The notes under the pieces were generated by a model that saw only the letters and a list, made by a program, of their open reading frames with translations, made no database searches and was not told where the DNA came from. A DNA stretch of 61,122 nt from Acidimicrobiaceae bacterium (GTDB lineage Bacteria; Actinomycetota; Acidimicrobiia; Acidimicrobiales; RAAP-2): contig PLZP01000041.1 in assembly GCA_003152215.1 (NCBI GenBank), positions 1 to 61,122 on the forward strand. The letters run 5' to 3'. Position 1 is the first letter of the stretch. Each line of letters starts with the position of its first letter. The position numbers were made by a program, and so were the translations under genes. Positions 43,422 through 51,935 of the stretch are shown here, one piece after another.

Positions 43422-45910
43422 TTCGCGATTGGCTGAAAAAGCACAACACCGCCGCAGGTCGTCTCGACCTCGCGGTCATTCTCGCCGTCATCTTCGTCAC
43501 CGTGTGGCAACTGCATCCGAATTTGCTCTTCAGCCAAAGTCTCGTCACGGGCGGCGACACGGGTTCGCACATCGCGTTGCCGGCGTATCTGCGTTCCACG
43601 GGCAACCTCTTCAACTTGACGCCGTGGTATCCCGGATGGTTCGCGGGCATGCCGGCCTACACCTATTACTTCGTGCTGCCCGACATCCTCGCCACGCTGG
43701 GAAGTTACGTCATCACGTTTGCGGTGGCGATGAAGCTCGCCACCATTCTTGGTTCGGTGCTGATGCCGATCACGGCGTACATGATGGGACGACTGTTCAA
43801 AGCGCCGCGTCCAATTCCGGCGGCGCTTTCGATAGCGACGTTGCCCTTCCTCTTCGATGCGTCCTTCACGATCGATGGCGGGAACCTCTTCTCGACAATG
43901 GCGGGGGAGTACGCCTTCTCGCTCTCACTCGCGCTCGGGCTCTTAACGATCGGACTATTCGCTCGCGGCGTTCGCACCGGACGGGGCTACTGGCTGGCCG
44001 CGGTGAGTCTCAGTTTGACGTTGGCCTCGCACATCTTGCCGTGGTTCTTCACCATCGAAGCGGTCGTGGTGATCGTCATCTTCGAACTGCTGCACCGTCG
44101 TGGCATTGGTGACCCGCGCGACGAGCAGGTACGGGGCGACTACTCGCGACCACTGCGGTTCGCTCTCGGGGCCGGATTGCTGTCGGGCGGGCTCTCGGCG
44201 TGGTGGCTGCTCTCCTTCGTCACCACCCAGAAGTACACGAACTCCATGGGGTATACGAACGACCCGGTCGCCACGCTGCACGACATCTTCGAGCAACTCG
44301 GTTGGTTCAACGCGACCGGGGGAGCGGGCGGTGACCGTTGGGTGATTGTGCTCGCCGGTCTTGCGTTGATTGTCGCCTTCTCGGTCCGCGACCGCCTCGG
44401 CATGATCCTTACGACGCTGGTGGCGCTCTCGATCGTGGCCTACGTCTACGATCCCCAAAACGTAATTTGGAACGAGCGATTGGTGCCGTTCTGGTTCATC
44501 ACGATCCACCTCGCGGCCGGATGGCTCCTCGGCTACCTGTTGGCTCGCTGGGTTGCGCGACAGCGTTCGCGTAACGGGGGTTGGGAAGTACGGCTCGGCG
44601 ATCGACGATTCAGCTTCACACAGGAGTCGGTCGGCGCGGATTGGCCTGCCAGTTTTGAACAGGCGGGTCACGACCACGCGCACGGGCGTGACCATGAGCA
44701 CGAACACGTCGAGGTCTTTGACGCCAGTGAGCCGGTTGTCGCGCCCGAGCTCGCTGACGACATGGCGGCGCTCGACGAAGAGGACGGACCGACGCGCACG
44801 GCGAAGCGAACGACTCGCGCGACCGTTGCCGTGCTCGTCCTCGGACTTTTGACGGTGGTGCCCGGAGTGATACCGCACGTCGCTTCGGCGATCGGCCTCA
44901 ACACGACCGGCAATCAGGTGACGAGCTGGGCGCAGTTCAACTACTCCGGCTATCAGGCGCAGCCCAGCTGGCCCGAGTACCAGGACATCATGGCGACCAT
45001 GAACAAGGTCTCGAAAAAGTACGGATGCGGCCGCGCGATGTGGGAGTACAACGCTGACCAGGACCGCTTCGGAACACCTGAGGCGTTGATGCTCATGCCG
45101 TACTGGACGAACAACTGTGTCGATTCAATGGAGGGCCTCCTCTTCGAGAGTTCCGCCACCACGCCGTACCACTTCCTTGATCAGGCCGAACTGAGCCAGT
45201 CGCCGAGTAATCCAATGGTCGGTCTGCCCTACGGACCCCTCGACGTCACGCTCGGGGTGCAACACCTCCAGATGCTCGGTGTGAAGTACTACCTGGCGTT
45301 CTCCCCGGCGGTTGTCGCCCAGGCGAACTTGGATCCCCAGCTCACGTACATCGCGTCGACGAAGAAGTGGCCGGCGCCGGGGGACACGTGGCGGATCTAT
45401 CTCATCAAGCACAGTCCCATGGTGGTGGGTCTGAAGGCACTGCCCAACATCGTTGCCAATACCGCGAGCCGGGTTGGTTGGCTCGACGCGAACACGACCT
45501 GGTGGCTCAACACGAAGCTCTGGGGGACGGTCGCCGCAACGACCGGCCCGTCGAACTGGCCGAGCGCGCTGTCGGTCAACACGATGGACGACAGTGAAAA
45601 GCTGCCGGCGGTCAAAGTTACGAAGACGGTTGTCGGTCTCCAGTCGATCTCGTTTCACGTGAACAAGATCGGCGTGCCGGTACTCGTGAAGATCTCGTAC
45701 TTCCCTCGATGGCACGCGACCGGGGCCACCGGACCGTATCGAGTGAGTCCCAACTTGATGGTCGTCGTGCCAACCTCGAACAACGTCTCCATGGTCTACG
45801 GCAGTACGCCCATGCTCACGTTCGGTAATCTCATCAGCGACGCGACCACCGTGGTGGGTTTGATTGTGTTCGCACTGTACCTGCGACGACGTCGATTCGC
45901 CCGTCGTTAG
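43418..45910 (+). CDS. Large multi-pass membrane protein with His-rich loop
   Basis: About 830 aa if started at the CTG at 43418, which overlaps the CPBP stop; the first standard start (GTG at 43502) would cut into the first helix (DLAVILAVIFVTVW). Some ten helices span residues 20-400, with GGDTGSHIALPAYL after helix 1, as in PTPS-related/GT-C-like membrane proteins. A cytosolic loop near 415-435 reads GHDHAHGRDHEHEHVE, a probable metal-binding stretch. One more helix leads to a large extracytosolic domain and a final helix before RRRRFARR. Probably a glycan-related transferase or flippase partner; no catalytic motif is certain. Confidence 0.78.
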   Translation: MIRDWLKKHNTAAGRLDLAVILAVIFVTVWQLHPNLLFSQSLVTGGDTGSHIALPAYLRSTGNLFNLTPWYPGWFAGMPAYTYYFVLPDILATLGSYVITFAVAMKLATILGSVLMPITAYMMGRLFKAPRPIPAALSIATLPFLFDASFTIDGGNLFSTMAGEYAFSLSLALGLLTIGLFARGVRTGRGYWLAAVSLSLTLASHILPWFFTIEAVVVIVIFELLHRRGIGDPRDEQVRGDYSRPLRFALGAGLLSGGLSAWWLLSFVTTQKYTNSMGYTNDPVATLHDIFEQLGWFNATGGAGGDRWVIVLAGLALIVAFSVRDRLGMILTTLVALSIVAYVYDPQNVIWNERLVPFWFITIHLAAGWLLGYLLARWVARQRSRNGGWEVRLGDRRFSFTQESVGADWPASFEQAGHDHAHGRDHEHEHVEVFDASEPVVAPELADDMAALDEEDGPTRTAKRTTRATVAVLVLGLLTVVPGVIPHVASAIGLNTTGNQVTSWAQFNYSGYQAQPSWPEYQDIMATMNKVSKKYGCGRAMWEYNADQDRFGTPEALMLMPYWTNNCVDSMEGLLFESSATTPYHFLDQAELSQSPSNPMVGLPYGPLDVTLGVQHLQMLGVKYYLAFSPAVVAQANLDPQLTYIASTKKWPAPGDTWRIYLIKHSPMVVGLKALPNIVANTASRVGWLDANTTWWLNTKLWGTVAATTGPSNWPSALSVNTMDDSEKLPAVKVTKTVVGLQSISFHVNKIGVPVLVKISYFPRWHATGATGPYRVSPNLMVVVPTSNNVSMVYGSTPMLTFGNLISDATTVVGLIVFALYLRRRRFARR

Positions 45911-46016
45911 TTGGACCCTCGATGATCGCCCGCAGAGTACGGTTGCTAGGGGCCACACGCCACCAGAATGCGACAGCCTCGTCCGGACGTCGCCCTAATC
46001 GAAGGGATGCAGTGCA

Positions 46017-46241
46017 ATGGCGCTTGACAGTTTCCTCTTAGCGTTGCTCGAAGATCCGGTCGACCACGGCGAGTTGCTCTACGTACCGAGTGAGAACGTG
46101 CTCTATAACCCACGGCTTCGCAAGGTCTACGAAGTTCGCGACTCGATTGCGGTGATGCTGCCCGACGAGAGCAAGTCGGTCACTGACGCCGAACACGACG
46201 CGTGGACGAATGACCCGAGCGTGATACGAACGGGAAAGTAG
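46017..46241 (+). CDS. Trm112-like (UPF0434) small protein
   Basis: 74 aa. It follows the Trm112 pattern ALDSFLLALLEDPVDHGELLYV and ENVLYNPRLRKVYEVRDSIAVMLPDE. The usual zinc-site CP in LxCPxDKG is replaced by DP, and no cysteine remains, as happens in some bacterial members. Trm112 proteins activate methyltransferases in eukaryotes; bacterial roles are poorly known. ATG at 46017 with GAAGGGATG upstream. Converges on the GNAT gene with 10 nt between. Confidence 0.85.
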   Translation: MALDSFLLALLEDPVDHGELLYVPSENVLYNPRLRKVYEVRDSIAVMLPDESKSVTDAEHDAWTNDPSVIRTGK

Positions 46242-46251
46242 CCGCGTCGCG

Positions 46252-47115
46252 TCAGCGCTTCTCGAAGCGCACGTCGACGAGTTCGTCAGTCAACCGAAAA
46301 CCGAGGACCTGATAGATCGCGTTGCTCGTGGGATTGGACGCGTCTGTGAACAGCATCACGCGCGCGCCTTGGTCGACGAGGTGTTGCGTGACCATCGCCG
46401 TGATCGCACTCGCGTAGCCGTGGCGTCGAAAGTCCGGAGGGGTGTAGACCGGACCGACGCGACCCACCTGCGTTGCGCCGGCTTGCACCACGGGTGCGTG
46501 GCCCGCGAAAGAGACCATCTCGCCGTGGTGTTCCCAGCAGAAGAGCGAACCCTCCTTGACGGCCTTGACGACGCCTTCTCGGGCGTCGGCGAGCGAAAGT
46601 GGTGTCAGTTCGACTTCGTCGACAAACTGCGTGAACATTCTGGCGAGCGACTCAACTTCGTGATGGTGCGCCGGTCGGCCGTGACCTTCGACATTCGGCG
46701 TCGTCAGCCTGTCCAATTCGTACATGAGGTCGTGTCGCCCCACGCGCGCTGCTCGTTGTGATCCCGGACTACCCGAAGCGCGATAGCCCTCCAAAACGGA
46801 ATCCACGACTTCACGTGACCCCGAGAGTCCCGGCAAGTCATCATCGAGTCGGCCCACTGCTTCGCCGAGCGATCTGGCAGCGTCGTGCGACATCGGTGCG
46901 AGCACCATGGCGAAGGGACTCGTGCGCATGGCCATGGCGACGACCACGTCATCATCGGTGACCACCCACCATCGATACTCGTCGTAATGCCTTAGACTGG
47001 AGTTCACCGATACGGCGACACTTGCGATTACATTCGTCCGCAATGGATCGGCGGATCGGCGTTCCGCGGTCACCTCGAGGAACGCAGCGATTGAATCGAT
47101 TAACTGCACGTTCAT
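46252..47115 (-). CDS. GNAT acetyltransferase with N-terminal extension
   Basis: 287 aa. The C-terminal half is a GNAT domain: VSFAGHAPVVQAGATQVGRVGPVYTPPDFRRHGYASAITAMVTQHL and LFTDASNPTSNAIYQVLGFRLTDE. The N-terminal half (about 1-140) resembles a degenerate GNAT-like fold, as in DUF4081-type tandem proteins. Substrate unknown. It is divergent from the zinc-ribbon CPBP gene across a 178-nt region containing two strong inverted repeats. Confidence 0.88.
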   Translation of the reverse strand: MNVQLIDSIAAFLEVTAERRSADPLRTNVIASVAVSVNSSLRHYDEYRWWVVTDDDVVVAMAMRTSPFAMVLAPMSHDAARSLGEAVGRLDDDLPGLSGSREVVDSVLEGYRASGSPGSQRAARVGRHDLMYELDRLTTPNVEGHGRPAHHHEVESLARMFTQFVDEVELTPLSLADAREGVVKAVKEGSLFCWEHHGEMVSFAGHAPVVQAGATQVGRVGPVYTPPDFRRHGYASAITAMVTQHLVDQGARVMLFTDASNPTSNAIYQVLGFRLTDELVDVRFEKR

Positions 47116-47149
47116 CGAATTATTCTGTCACTCCCAATGCGGCGACACC

Positions 47150-47167
47150 GCGCAACTTTCGTTGCGC
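47150..47167. promoter_or_regulatory. Perfect inverted repeat in the divergent GNAT/CPBP region
   Basis: GCGCAAC-TTTC-GTTGCGC, 7-bp perfect arms and a 4-nt loop, 35 nt upstream of the minus-strand GNAT start. It could form a stable RNA hairpin on either strand or act as an operator. Confidence 0.45.
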
Positions 47168-47203
47168 CATGGCCTGAGTCTCGAGGCGCAAGCCCCAGTC
47201 GAG

Positions 47204-47242
47204 CGTGAAGGAGTTCGACCGCGGGACGCTCATTCCTTCACG
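47204..47242. promoter_or_regulatory. Second inverted repeat with 9-bp arms upstream of the zinc-ribbon CPBP gene
   Basis: CGTGAAGGA at 47204-47212 and TCCTTCACG at 47234-47242, perfect arms around a 21-nt loop, about 50 nt before the ATG at 47294. One arm contains an AAGGA ribosome-binding-like sequence. Confidence 0.4.
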
Positions 47243-47293
47243 TGTCGTGCAATACTGCGACAGTCCTGCGTCGCCATGGATTGGAGGGACGCA

Positions 47294-48232
47294 ATGAGCG
47301 TTTGCCCACAATGCGGAGCCACGGCATCAGGGGCGTTCTGCACGAACTGCGGCGCGCACATCGCCGGCGCAGTTCCATTGAGTCCTGACGCAACGTCGTC
47401 GGACAACGAAGTGGCGCCCACACCTGGGTCTTTCCTATCGAACGTGGGCGGCGAGAGCGTCGCGCAGCCGCCCGCACGACCGAAGCCCGCCGCAGCGCCG
47501 GCCTTAGCTCCGGGACCGCTACGAACGACGATGGTTTGGGAAACGCGATTCATGATGTTGGCATTCCTGGCACCCGGCGTCGTGAGTGCCGTGATTGTGC
47601 TCTCGCAACACGTGGCCGGCGTGCAGAACTTCACGAATTTGCCGACACTCGTGCACCATCAACCAGTGACGAACCTGATTTTGCTCATCCTGGCGTACTT
47701 GCCCGTTGCCTCCACCGTGCCCTTGGCGCTCTTGTTGCTTTCGCGGACCGGCCAAGGTCCCAAGGTCCTCGGTATGGGTATTCCCAGTTTCACGCAGGAC
47801 GTCATTCCCGGCCTCGGTATTGGCGCGCTGGCCCTCCTCTGCGAATTCATCCTCCTCATTCCCTTCGCTCATCTCCTCACCGAACACCCGGGGTTGGTCA
47901 CGAGGATTAGCGAAGGATCCGTGCCGAAGTACTACATCATTTACGGTCTCATCCTGTCAGCGACCACGGCACTCGCTGAGGAAGTGATGGTCAACGGCTA
48001 TCTCTTGACGAGACTCCATCAGCTGGGTTGGTCGGACAAGAAGTCCTTGGCGTTGAGCCTGACGCTTCGAACGAGTTATCACATTTACTACGGCTTTGGC
48101 TTTCTACTCACGGTGCCCTTTGGGTACTTCAACACCCGGTCGTTTCAGAAGCACCACAAGTTGAATCGTCCGATCGTGGCCCACTTTCTCTTCGACGCAA
48201 TACTTATAACTATCTCAATACTGCGTGGTTGA
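47294..48232 (+). CDS. Zinc-ribbon protein fused to a CPBP intramembrane protease
   Basis: 312 aa from ATG at 47294, with GGAGGGA 4 nt upstream. Residues 1-25 form a zinc ribbon (CPQCGATASGAFCTNCG). A Pro/Ala-rich linker leads to about eight helices with CPBP-like motifs: LAEEVMVNGYLLTRL (EE), RTSYHIYYG and VAHFLFDAILI (HxxxD). The cytosolic zinc ribbon could sense or recruit a partner. The following gene carries the same type of N-terminal ribbon on a different membrane domain. Second CPBP protein in the window. Confidence 0.87.
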   Translation: MSVCPQCGATASGAFCTNCGAHIAGAVPLSPDATSSDNEVAPTPGSFLSNVGGESVAQPPARPKPAAAPALAPGPLRTTMVWETRFMMLAFLAPGVVSAVIVLSQHVAGVQNFTNLPTLVHHQPVTNLILLILAYLPVASTVPLALLLLSRTGQGPKVLGMGIPSFTQDVIPGLGIGALALLCEFILLIPFAHLLTEHPGLVTRISEGSVPKYYIIYGLILSATTALAEEVMVNGYLLTRLHQLGWSDKKSLALSLTLRTSYHIYYGFGFLLTVPFGYFNTRSFQKHHKLNRPIVAHFLFDAILITISILRG

Positions 48233-48299
48233 ACCTCGGTCGAACCTTCCGACCGTGCGGTGTGCTGGAATAAATGATTGGCCGACCAAGGGAGTGAAT

Positions 48300-48938
48300 A
48301 TGAGTCGATGCGCGAAATGTGGCGCAGAGGTGGAGGTGGGTCAGAGGTTCTGTGGCACCTGTGGTGCGGCGACGTCGCCGATGGACGCAATGCCGGGCAT
48401 GCTGCCGTACTTTCCTCCGGAGAACACCATTCTGGGCGACTCGCAATCGTTGGCCGGCTTTTGGCGACGGGTCGCCAGCTTCCTCATCGACACCTTGATA
48501 CTTATCGTCATCATTCAACTGCCGTTCAACGCCTTTCACAACTATCGACTTTCGGGTATCGCGGTGACGATCGCGAGCTTCTTCTACTGGTCCCTCATGC
48601 TTACCTACGCCAACGGACAGACGCTCGGCATGCGAGCGACGCAGGTGCGCACGGTGAACGCAACCGATCGCGGTCCCGTATTGATGGCGCAGGCTGGAGC
48701 TCGAACTGGACTGTTCTGCGTGCTGATGCTGCTCACAAACTTCGTGCACGTCATCATCTACAAGAATCCGACACTCGCGGAGAAGGCGAGCGAGAACCAC
48801 CAGCTGAGTGTCCTGTTCTTCTATAGCCTGCCAAGGATCATCGACCTGGCGTGGCCGATCTGGGACAAGAAGAAACAGACTCTCCACGACAAGTTCGGTC
48901 GCACCATCGTGATTAAACAGACGAAGGTTCTGATTTAA
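48300..48938 (+). CDS. Zinc-ribbon protein fused to an RDD membrane domain
   Basis: 212 aa from ATG at 48300, with GGGAGTG upstream. An N-terminal zinc ribbon (CAKCGAEVEVGQRFCGTCG) is joined by a short linker to an RDD domain: LAGFWRRVASFLIDTLILIVII, with Arg and Asp in helix 1, GQTLGMRATQVRTVN, and a last segment KKKQTLHDKFGRTIVI typical of RDD. RDD proteins are thought to be transport-related; function here is unknown. It follows the zinc-ribbon CPBP gene by 67 nt on the same strand. Confidence 0.9.
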   Translation: MSRCAKCGAEVEVGQRFCGTCGAATSPMDAMPGMLPYFPPENTILGDSQSLAGFWRRVASFLIDTLILIVIIQLPFNAFHNYRLSGIAVTIASFFYWSLMLTYANGQTLGMRATQVRTVNATDRGPVLMAQAGARTGLFCVLMLLTNFVHVIIYKNPTLAEKASENHQLSVLFFYSLPRIIDLAWPIWDKKKQTLHDKFGRTIVIKQTKVLI

Positions 48939-49139
48939 CGCCCGTACGTTGTTCATTCGTGTTTCAGTTCGGTAGCAAGGTGAGTTAGTGGTGCGAAAGT
49001 CGTTCCCGCATCTGCCGTGTGATTGAGGGGAGATAATCCCTTGATGGATAAGGAGGGTTGACGATCGGCGCATCCGTCCGTCTGGCAACCGTGCTCCGGC
49101 CGCAAGCAACGATTAGATTCGCGCAGCCGAGTGATCCGG
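48939..49139. other. 201-nt convergent region
   Basis: Between the RDD gene and the minus-strand hydrolase. Only a weak AGGG/CCCT stem (49026-49041) and an AAGGAGGG-TTG combination near 49050 were seen. No convincing terminator or gene. Confidence 0.4.
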
Positions 49140-50129
49140 TCAAGCGAGGACTCCGCGGAGCCAGCCGAGGATCGTTGCGAGGGCCTCAGGGTCAAGATGT
49201 GTGCCGTCCTCGTTGTAGCCGTTGCCCGGTGTCGTCATCACCTCGGCAGTGGAGCGCATCTCCTCCTTGAAAACGTGGTTGGCGTTCGTCGGATAGGCGA
49301 AAGTGATGTTGTCCTTCCCGGCGGCGGCGCTTTCAAGCGGCGTGCCGTCGAGAGTGGCGTCGACCTGGAGGTCCTTTCGACCGATGAGTATGAGTGTGGG
49401 GATTTCCACCTCGGGAAGCAAGTCGGCGGCGTCCTCGGACCATAGTTCGCGGGCCAGCGGGAGGTTGCCCGGTGACTCGAAACTGGCGAGCACCATCTTC
49501 ACGCTGTCGGGAAGTCGCGGATTCGGGTTCATGGGCTCTCCGGCCTCATAGCGTGCGGCCGCGGCCTTCACCTCGGACATGAGCTCGGCGCCGTCGGGGA
49601 CCTGCGCCGCCTGCAGTGCGAGTTGGGACAGCAGGACCTCGCCGACGGGCCGTCCGGGAGGCGCGCAGAGCACGATGCCGGCGAAAGGCACGTCCTGCTG
49701 GTTGGTGGCGTAATGGAGCACGTGGAGCGTGCCCTCGCTGTTGCCGAGCCCGACGATGAGCATTGCGTCGATGCCGTCGTGACTGGCTAGGACGGCGACG
49801 GCCGCCACGAGCTCATCGAGGTGTGATCGCATGCTCCACTTGCCGAAGAGGATGCGGGCACTTTCGGCCACCTCGGGGCCGGAGGCCCGCTTGTCGTAGC
49901 GCAGCGACGCGATGTCGGCGTTCGCAAACGCCTCGGCGAAGAGTCGGCCACTGCCGTTGGCACCGGGAAGGAGGGGTGAGCACCAGTCTCGGTCGGTGGG
50001 CCCACTGCCAGCGACCAAGACGACGGCCGGGAATGGACCCTTACCGACAGGGAGCGTCAGCGTTCCACGCATGATGATGTCATCCAGCGACCAGGTGACT
50101 TCGACAGAATGTGTCACGCAACTCACCAT
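49140..50129 (-). CDS. Alpha/beta hydrolase (serine aminopeptidase-like)
   Basis: 329 aa from ATG at 50129 (a TTG at 50147 is possible). It contains PAVVLVAGSGPTDRDWCSP (oxyanion region), SLRYDKRASGPE, the nucleophile elbow VGLGNSEGTLHVLHYA, PTLILIGRKDLQVDAT with the acid, and NHVFKEE with the catalytic His. This pattern is typical of secreted-esterase/S9-like hydrolases such as EstA families. No signal peptide. Substrate unknown. Confidence 0.85.
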   Translation of the reverse strand: MVSCVTHSVEVTWSLDDIIMRGTLTLPVGKGPFPAVVLVAGSGPTDRDWCSPLLPGANGSGRLFAEAFANADIASLRYDKRASGPEVAESARILFGKWSMRSHLDELVAAVAVLASHDGIDAMLIVGLGNSEGTLHVLHYATNQQDVPFAGIVLCAPPGRPVGEVLLSQLALQAAQVPDGAELMSEVKAAAARYEAGEPMNPNPRLPDSVKMVLASFESPGNLPLARELWSEDAADLLPEVEIPTLILIGRKDLQVDATLDGTPLESAAAGKDNITFAYPTNANHVFKEEMRSTAEVMTTPGNGYNEDGTHLDPEALATILGWLRGVLA

Positions 50130-50147
50130 AGGTTGAAGTGTGTTCAA

Positions 50148-50340
50148 TCAAGAGTAAGTATTGAGATGTCACGCTTCTGCGCAATGGCGCCTGACTTCGC
50201 ACCATCCATCTCACTTTGCCGCCGAACTCATTCGTGTACTCGTGAAGCTCGGCACATGACACAAGGCGACTTCGTCGATACGGTGATGACCAAGATTACG
50301 TTGGCGCCGACTACCTAGAGGCACCAGCACTAACAGTCCG
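50148..50340. other. 193-nt intergenic region
   Basis: Between two minus-strand genes. A TACTCT box at about 50150-50157 on the minus strand could serve the hydrolase. Short frames here lack ribosome-binding sites and family likeness. Confidence 0.35.
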
Positions 50341-50565
50341 TCAGTCGAACTCCTTGTAGCCGTATTGGGTGCCGTCGTCGACCGGCCGAGGGTTCTCCTC
50401 TGGATCCACATGGAAGCGACTAAATCGAAAGTGCGCCATTGATCCCCATCTCGCGGTTCGTTTGTAGGCATCGTCACTTCGTCGGTTCACGAGTTTGCCA
50501 ATGACAGGTACGACGATGACGAAGAGGAGGACGTACACGAAAACCATCAACGCCCCCTTTTTCAT
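50341..50565 (-). CDS. Small single-pass membrane protein, unknown function
   Basis: 74 aa. An N-terminal helix (GALMVFVYVLLFVIVVPVIG) is followed by a basic, then acidic cytosolic tail (RFSRFHVDPEENPRPVDDG, ending GYKEFD). No family recognised. The positive-outside/inside balance suggests the tail stays in the cytosol. The start lacks a strong ribosome-binding site, so existence is probable rather than certain. Confidence 0.5.
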   Translation of the reverse strand: MKKGALMVFVYVLLFVIVVPVIGKLVNRRSDDAYKRTARWGSMAHFRFSRFHVDPEENPRPVDDGTQYGYKEFD

Positions 50566-50834
50566 GACTCAGGCGAACCCTACCTGCGCCGATGAATGCG
50601 CACGGTTCGCGGAAACAGCACTCGCCGCGTGAGCAAAAGTCTCATGGGGAGCGCAACGCCGATCATCCGCGTGCGTGTGGGCATTGGAGCCGCGTGAATC
50701 AGGACTTTTGGCCCTGCCACTGCATTCTCGAGCGGCTCTAGGTTCGAAGAAGGACCTGGACTGCCCGTCGCCGAGCAACGTCTGGATCCACGAGTGACAC
50801 AGCGTCGCTCGAAGAACTAGGAAAGAGGATCTCC
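50566..50834. other. 269-nt region before the alcohol dehydrogenase
   Basis: Divergent region between the small membrane protein and the dehydrogenase. AGAGGA lies just upstream of the ATG at 50835. No clear operator, riboswitch or small gene was recognised. Confidence 0.4.
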
Positions 50835-51887
50835 ATGAAGGCTCTCGTATACAAAGGACCAGGACAAAAGAGCTGGGAAGAGGTTCCCGACCCAAAGATC
50901 CTCCATTCCACCGACGTAATCGTGAAGATGGTCGCGACGACTATCTGCGGTACTGACTTGCACATCTTGAAGGGTGACGTACCCGAAGTCGAGGTCGGTC
51001 GAATTCTTGGTCACGAAGGTATCGGCGTCATTACTGAGATCGGCGCCGGCGTAACCCAATTGGCCGTCGGCGACAAGGTCATCCTGTCGTGCGTGAGCTC
51101 GTGCGGTCGATGTTCGAACTGCCGCAAGGGTCTCTTCAGCCACTGTCTCGACCCTGAAGGCATTGCGGGTATTGGTTGGATCTTCGGCTACATGATCGAC
51201 GGCACGCAGGCCGAACAGGTTCGTGTTCCCTTCGCCGAGAACTCGGTCTACAAGATTCCCACCGAGATGACCGACGCGGAGGGCATCCTCTTGTCAGACA
51301 TCCTCCCGACCGGCTTCGAAATCGGCGTGCAGTACGGCAACGTGCAGCCCGGTGACGTCGTCGCGGTCATCGGTTCAGGTCCCGTGGGCCTCTCGGCCGT
51401 CATGACCTCGCGTCTCTACGGTCCGTCAAAGGTCATCGCCATTGACCTCGACAGCGCCCGTCTGAAGCGCGCCAACGAGTTCGGCGCAACCGACACGGTC
51501 AACTCCGGTGAGGCTGACTGGAAAGAGCAAGTGCTCGCCCTGACCGATGGCGCTGGCGTCGACGTGGCGATTGAGGCCGTGGGCATACCGAGCACGTTCA
51601 CGATGGCAACGGAGATTGTTCGCCCCGGCGGCCACGTCGCCAACATTGGCGTGCACGGCAAGGCAGTGGACCTCAAGTTGAACGAACTGTGGATCAAGAA
51701 CATCGACATCTCGATGGGTCTCGTCAACACCAACACGCTGGGCATGTTGCTCAAGCTCGTTGCGGAGCACAAGTTGCCGGCCGACAAATTCGTCACCCAC
51801 GAATTCCACTTCGATCAGATGATCGAGGCGTACGACACCTTCGGTGACGCCGCCAAGTACGACGCCCTCAAGGTATTGATTCACTAG
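50835..51887 (+). CDS. Zinc-dependent alcohol dehydrogenase
   Basis: 350 aa, medium-chain dehydrogenase. Catalytic zinc ligands are Cys in TTICGTDLH and His-Glu in LGHEGIG; the structural zinc lobe is CVSSCGRCSNCRKGLFSHC. The NAD(P)-binding GSGPVGLSAVM follows, then a conserved Asp in AIDLDSARL that favours NAD over NADP. It resembles bacterial isopropanol/threonine-type dehydrogenases. It is convergent with the thiolase gene; together they might oxidise an alcohol to feed acyl-CoA, but this is only inference. Confidence 0.93.
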   Translation: MKALVYKGPGQKSWEEVPDPKILHSTDVIVKMVATTICGTDLHILKGDVPEVEVGRILGHEGIGVITEIGAGVTQLAVGDKVILSCVSSCGRCSNCRKGLFSHCLDPEGIAGIGWIFGYMIDGTQAEQVRVPFAENSVYKIPTEMTDAEGILLSDILPTGFEIGVQYGNVQPGDVVAVIGSGPVGLSAVMTSRLYGPSKVIAIDLDSARLKRANEFGATDTVNSGEADWKEQVLALTDGAGVDVAIEAVGIPSTFTMATEIVRPGGHVANIGVHGKAVDLKLNELWIKNIDISMGLVNTNTLGMLLKLVAEHKLPADKFVTHEFHFDQMIEAYDTFGDAAKYDALKVLIH

Positions 51888-51935
51888 TAGTTCGTCACTT
51901 CGCGTGACGAGACGAGCGTTAGAACACCTGGACGA

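Noticed and set aside
49058..49270. 70-codon plus-strand frame with AAGGAGGG just before a TTG
   Set aside because: The ribosome-binding sequence is good but it touches the TTG directly, and most of the frame overlaps the hydrolase on the other strand. Arg/Pro-rich with no family likeness.
50569..50895. Minus-strand 108-codon frame in the gap before the dehydrogenase
   Set aside because: It crosses the dehydrogenase start region and its translation is compositionally random.
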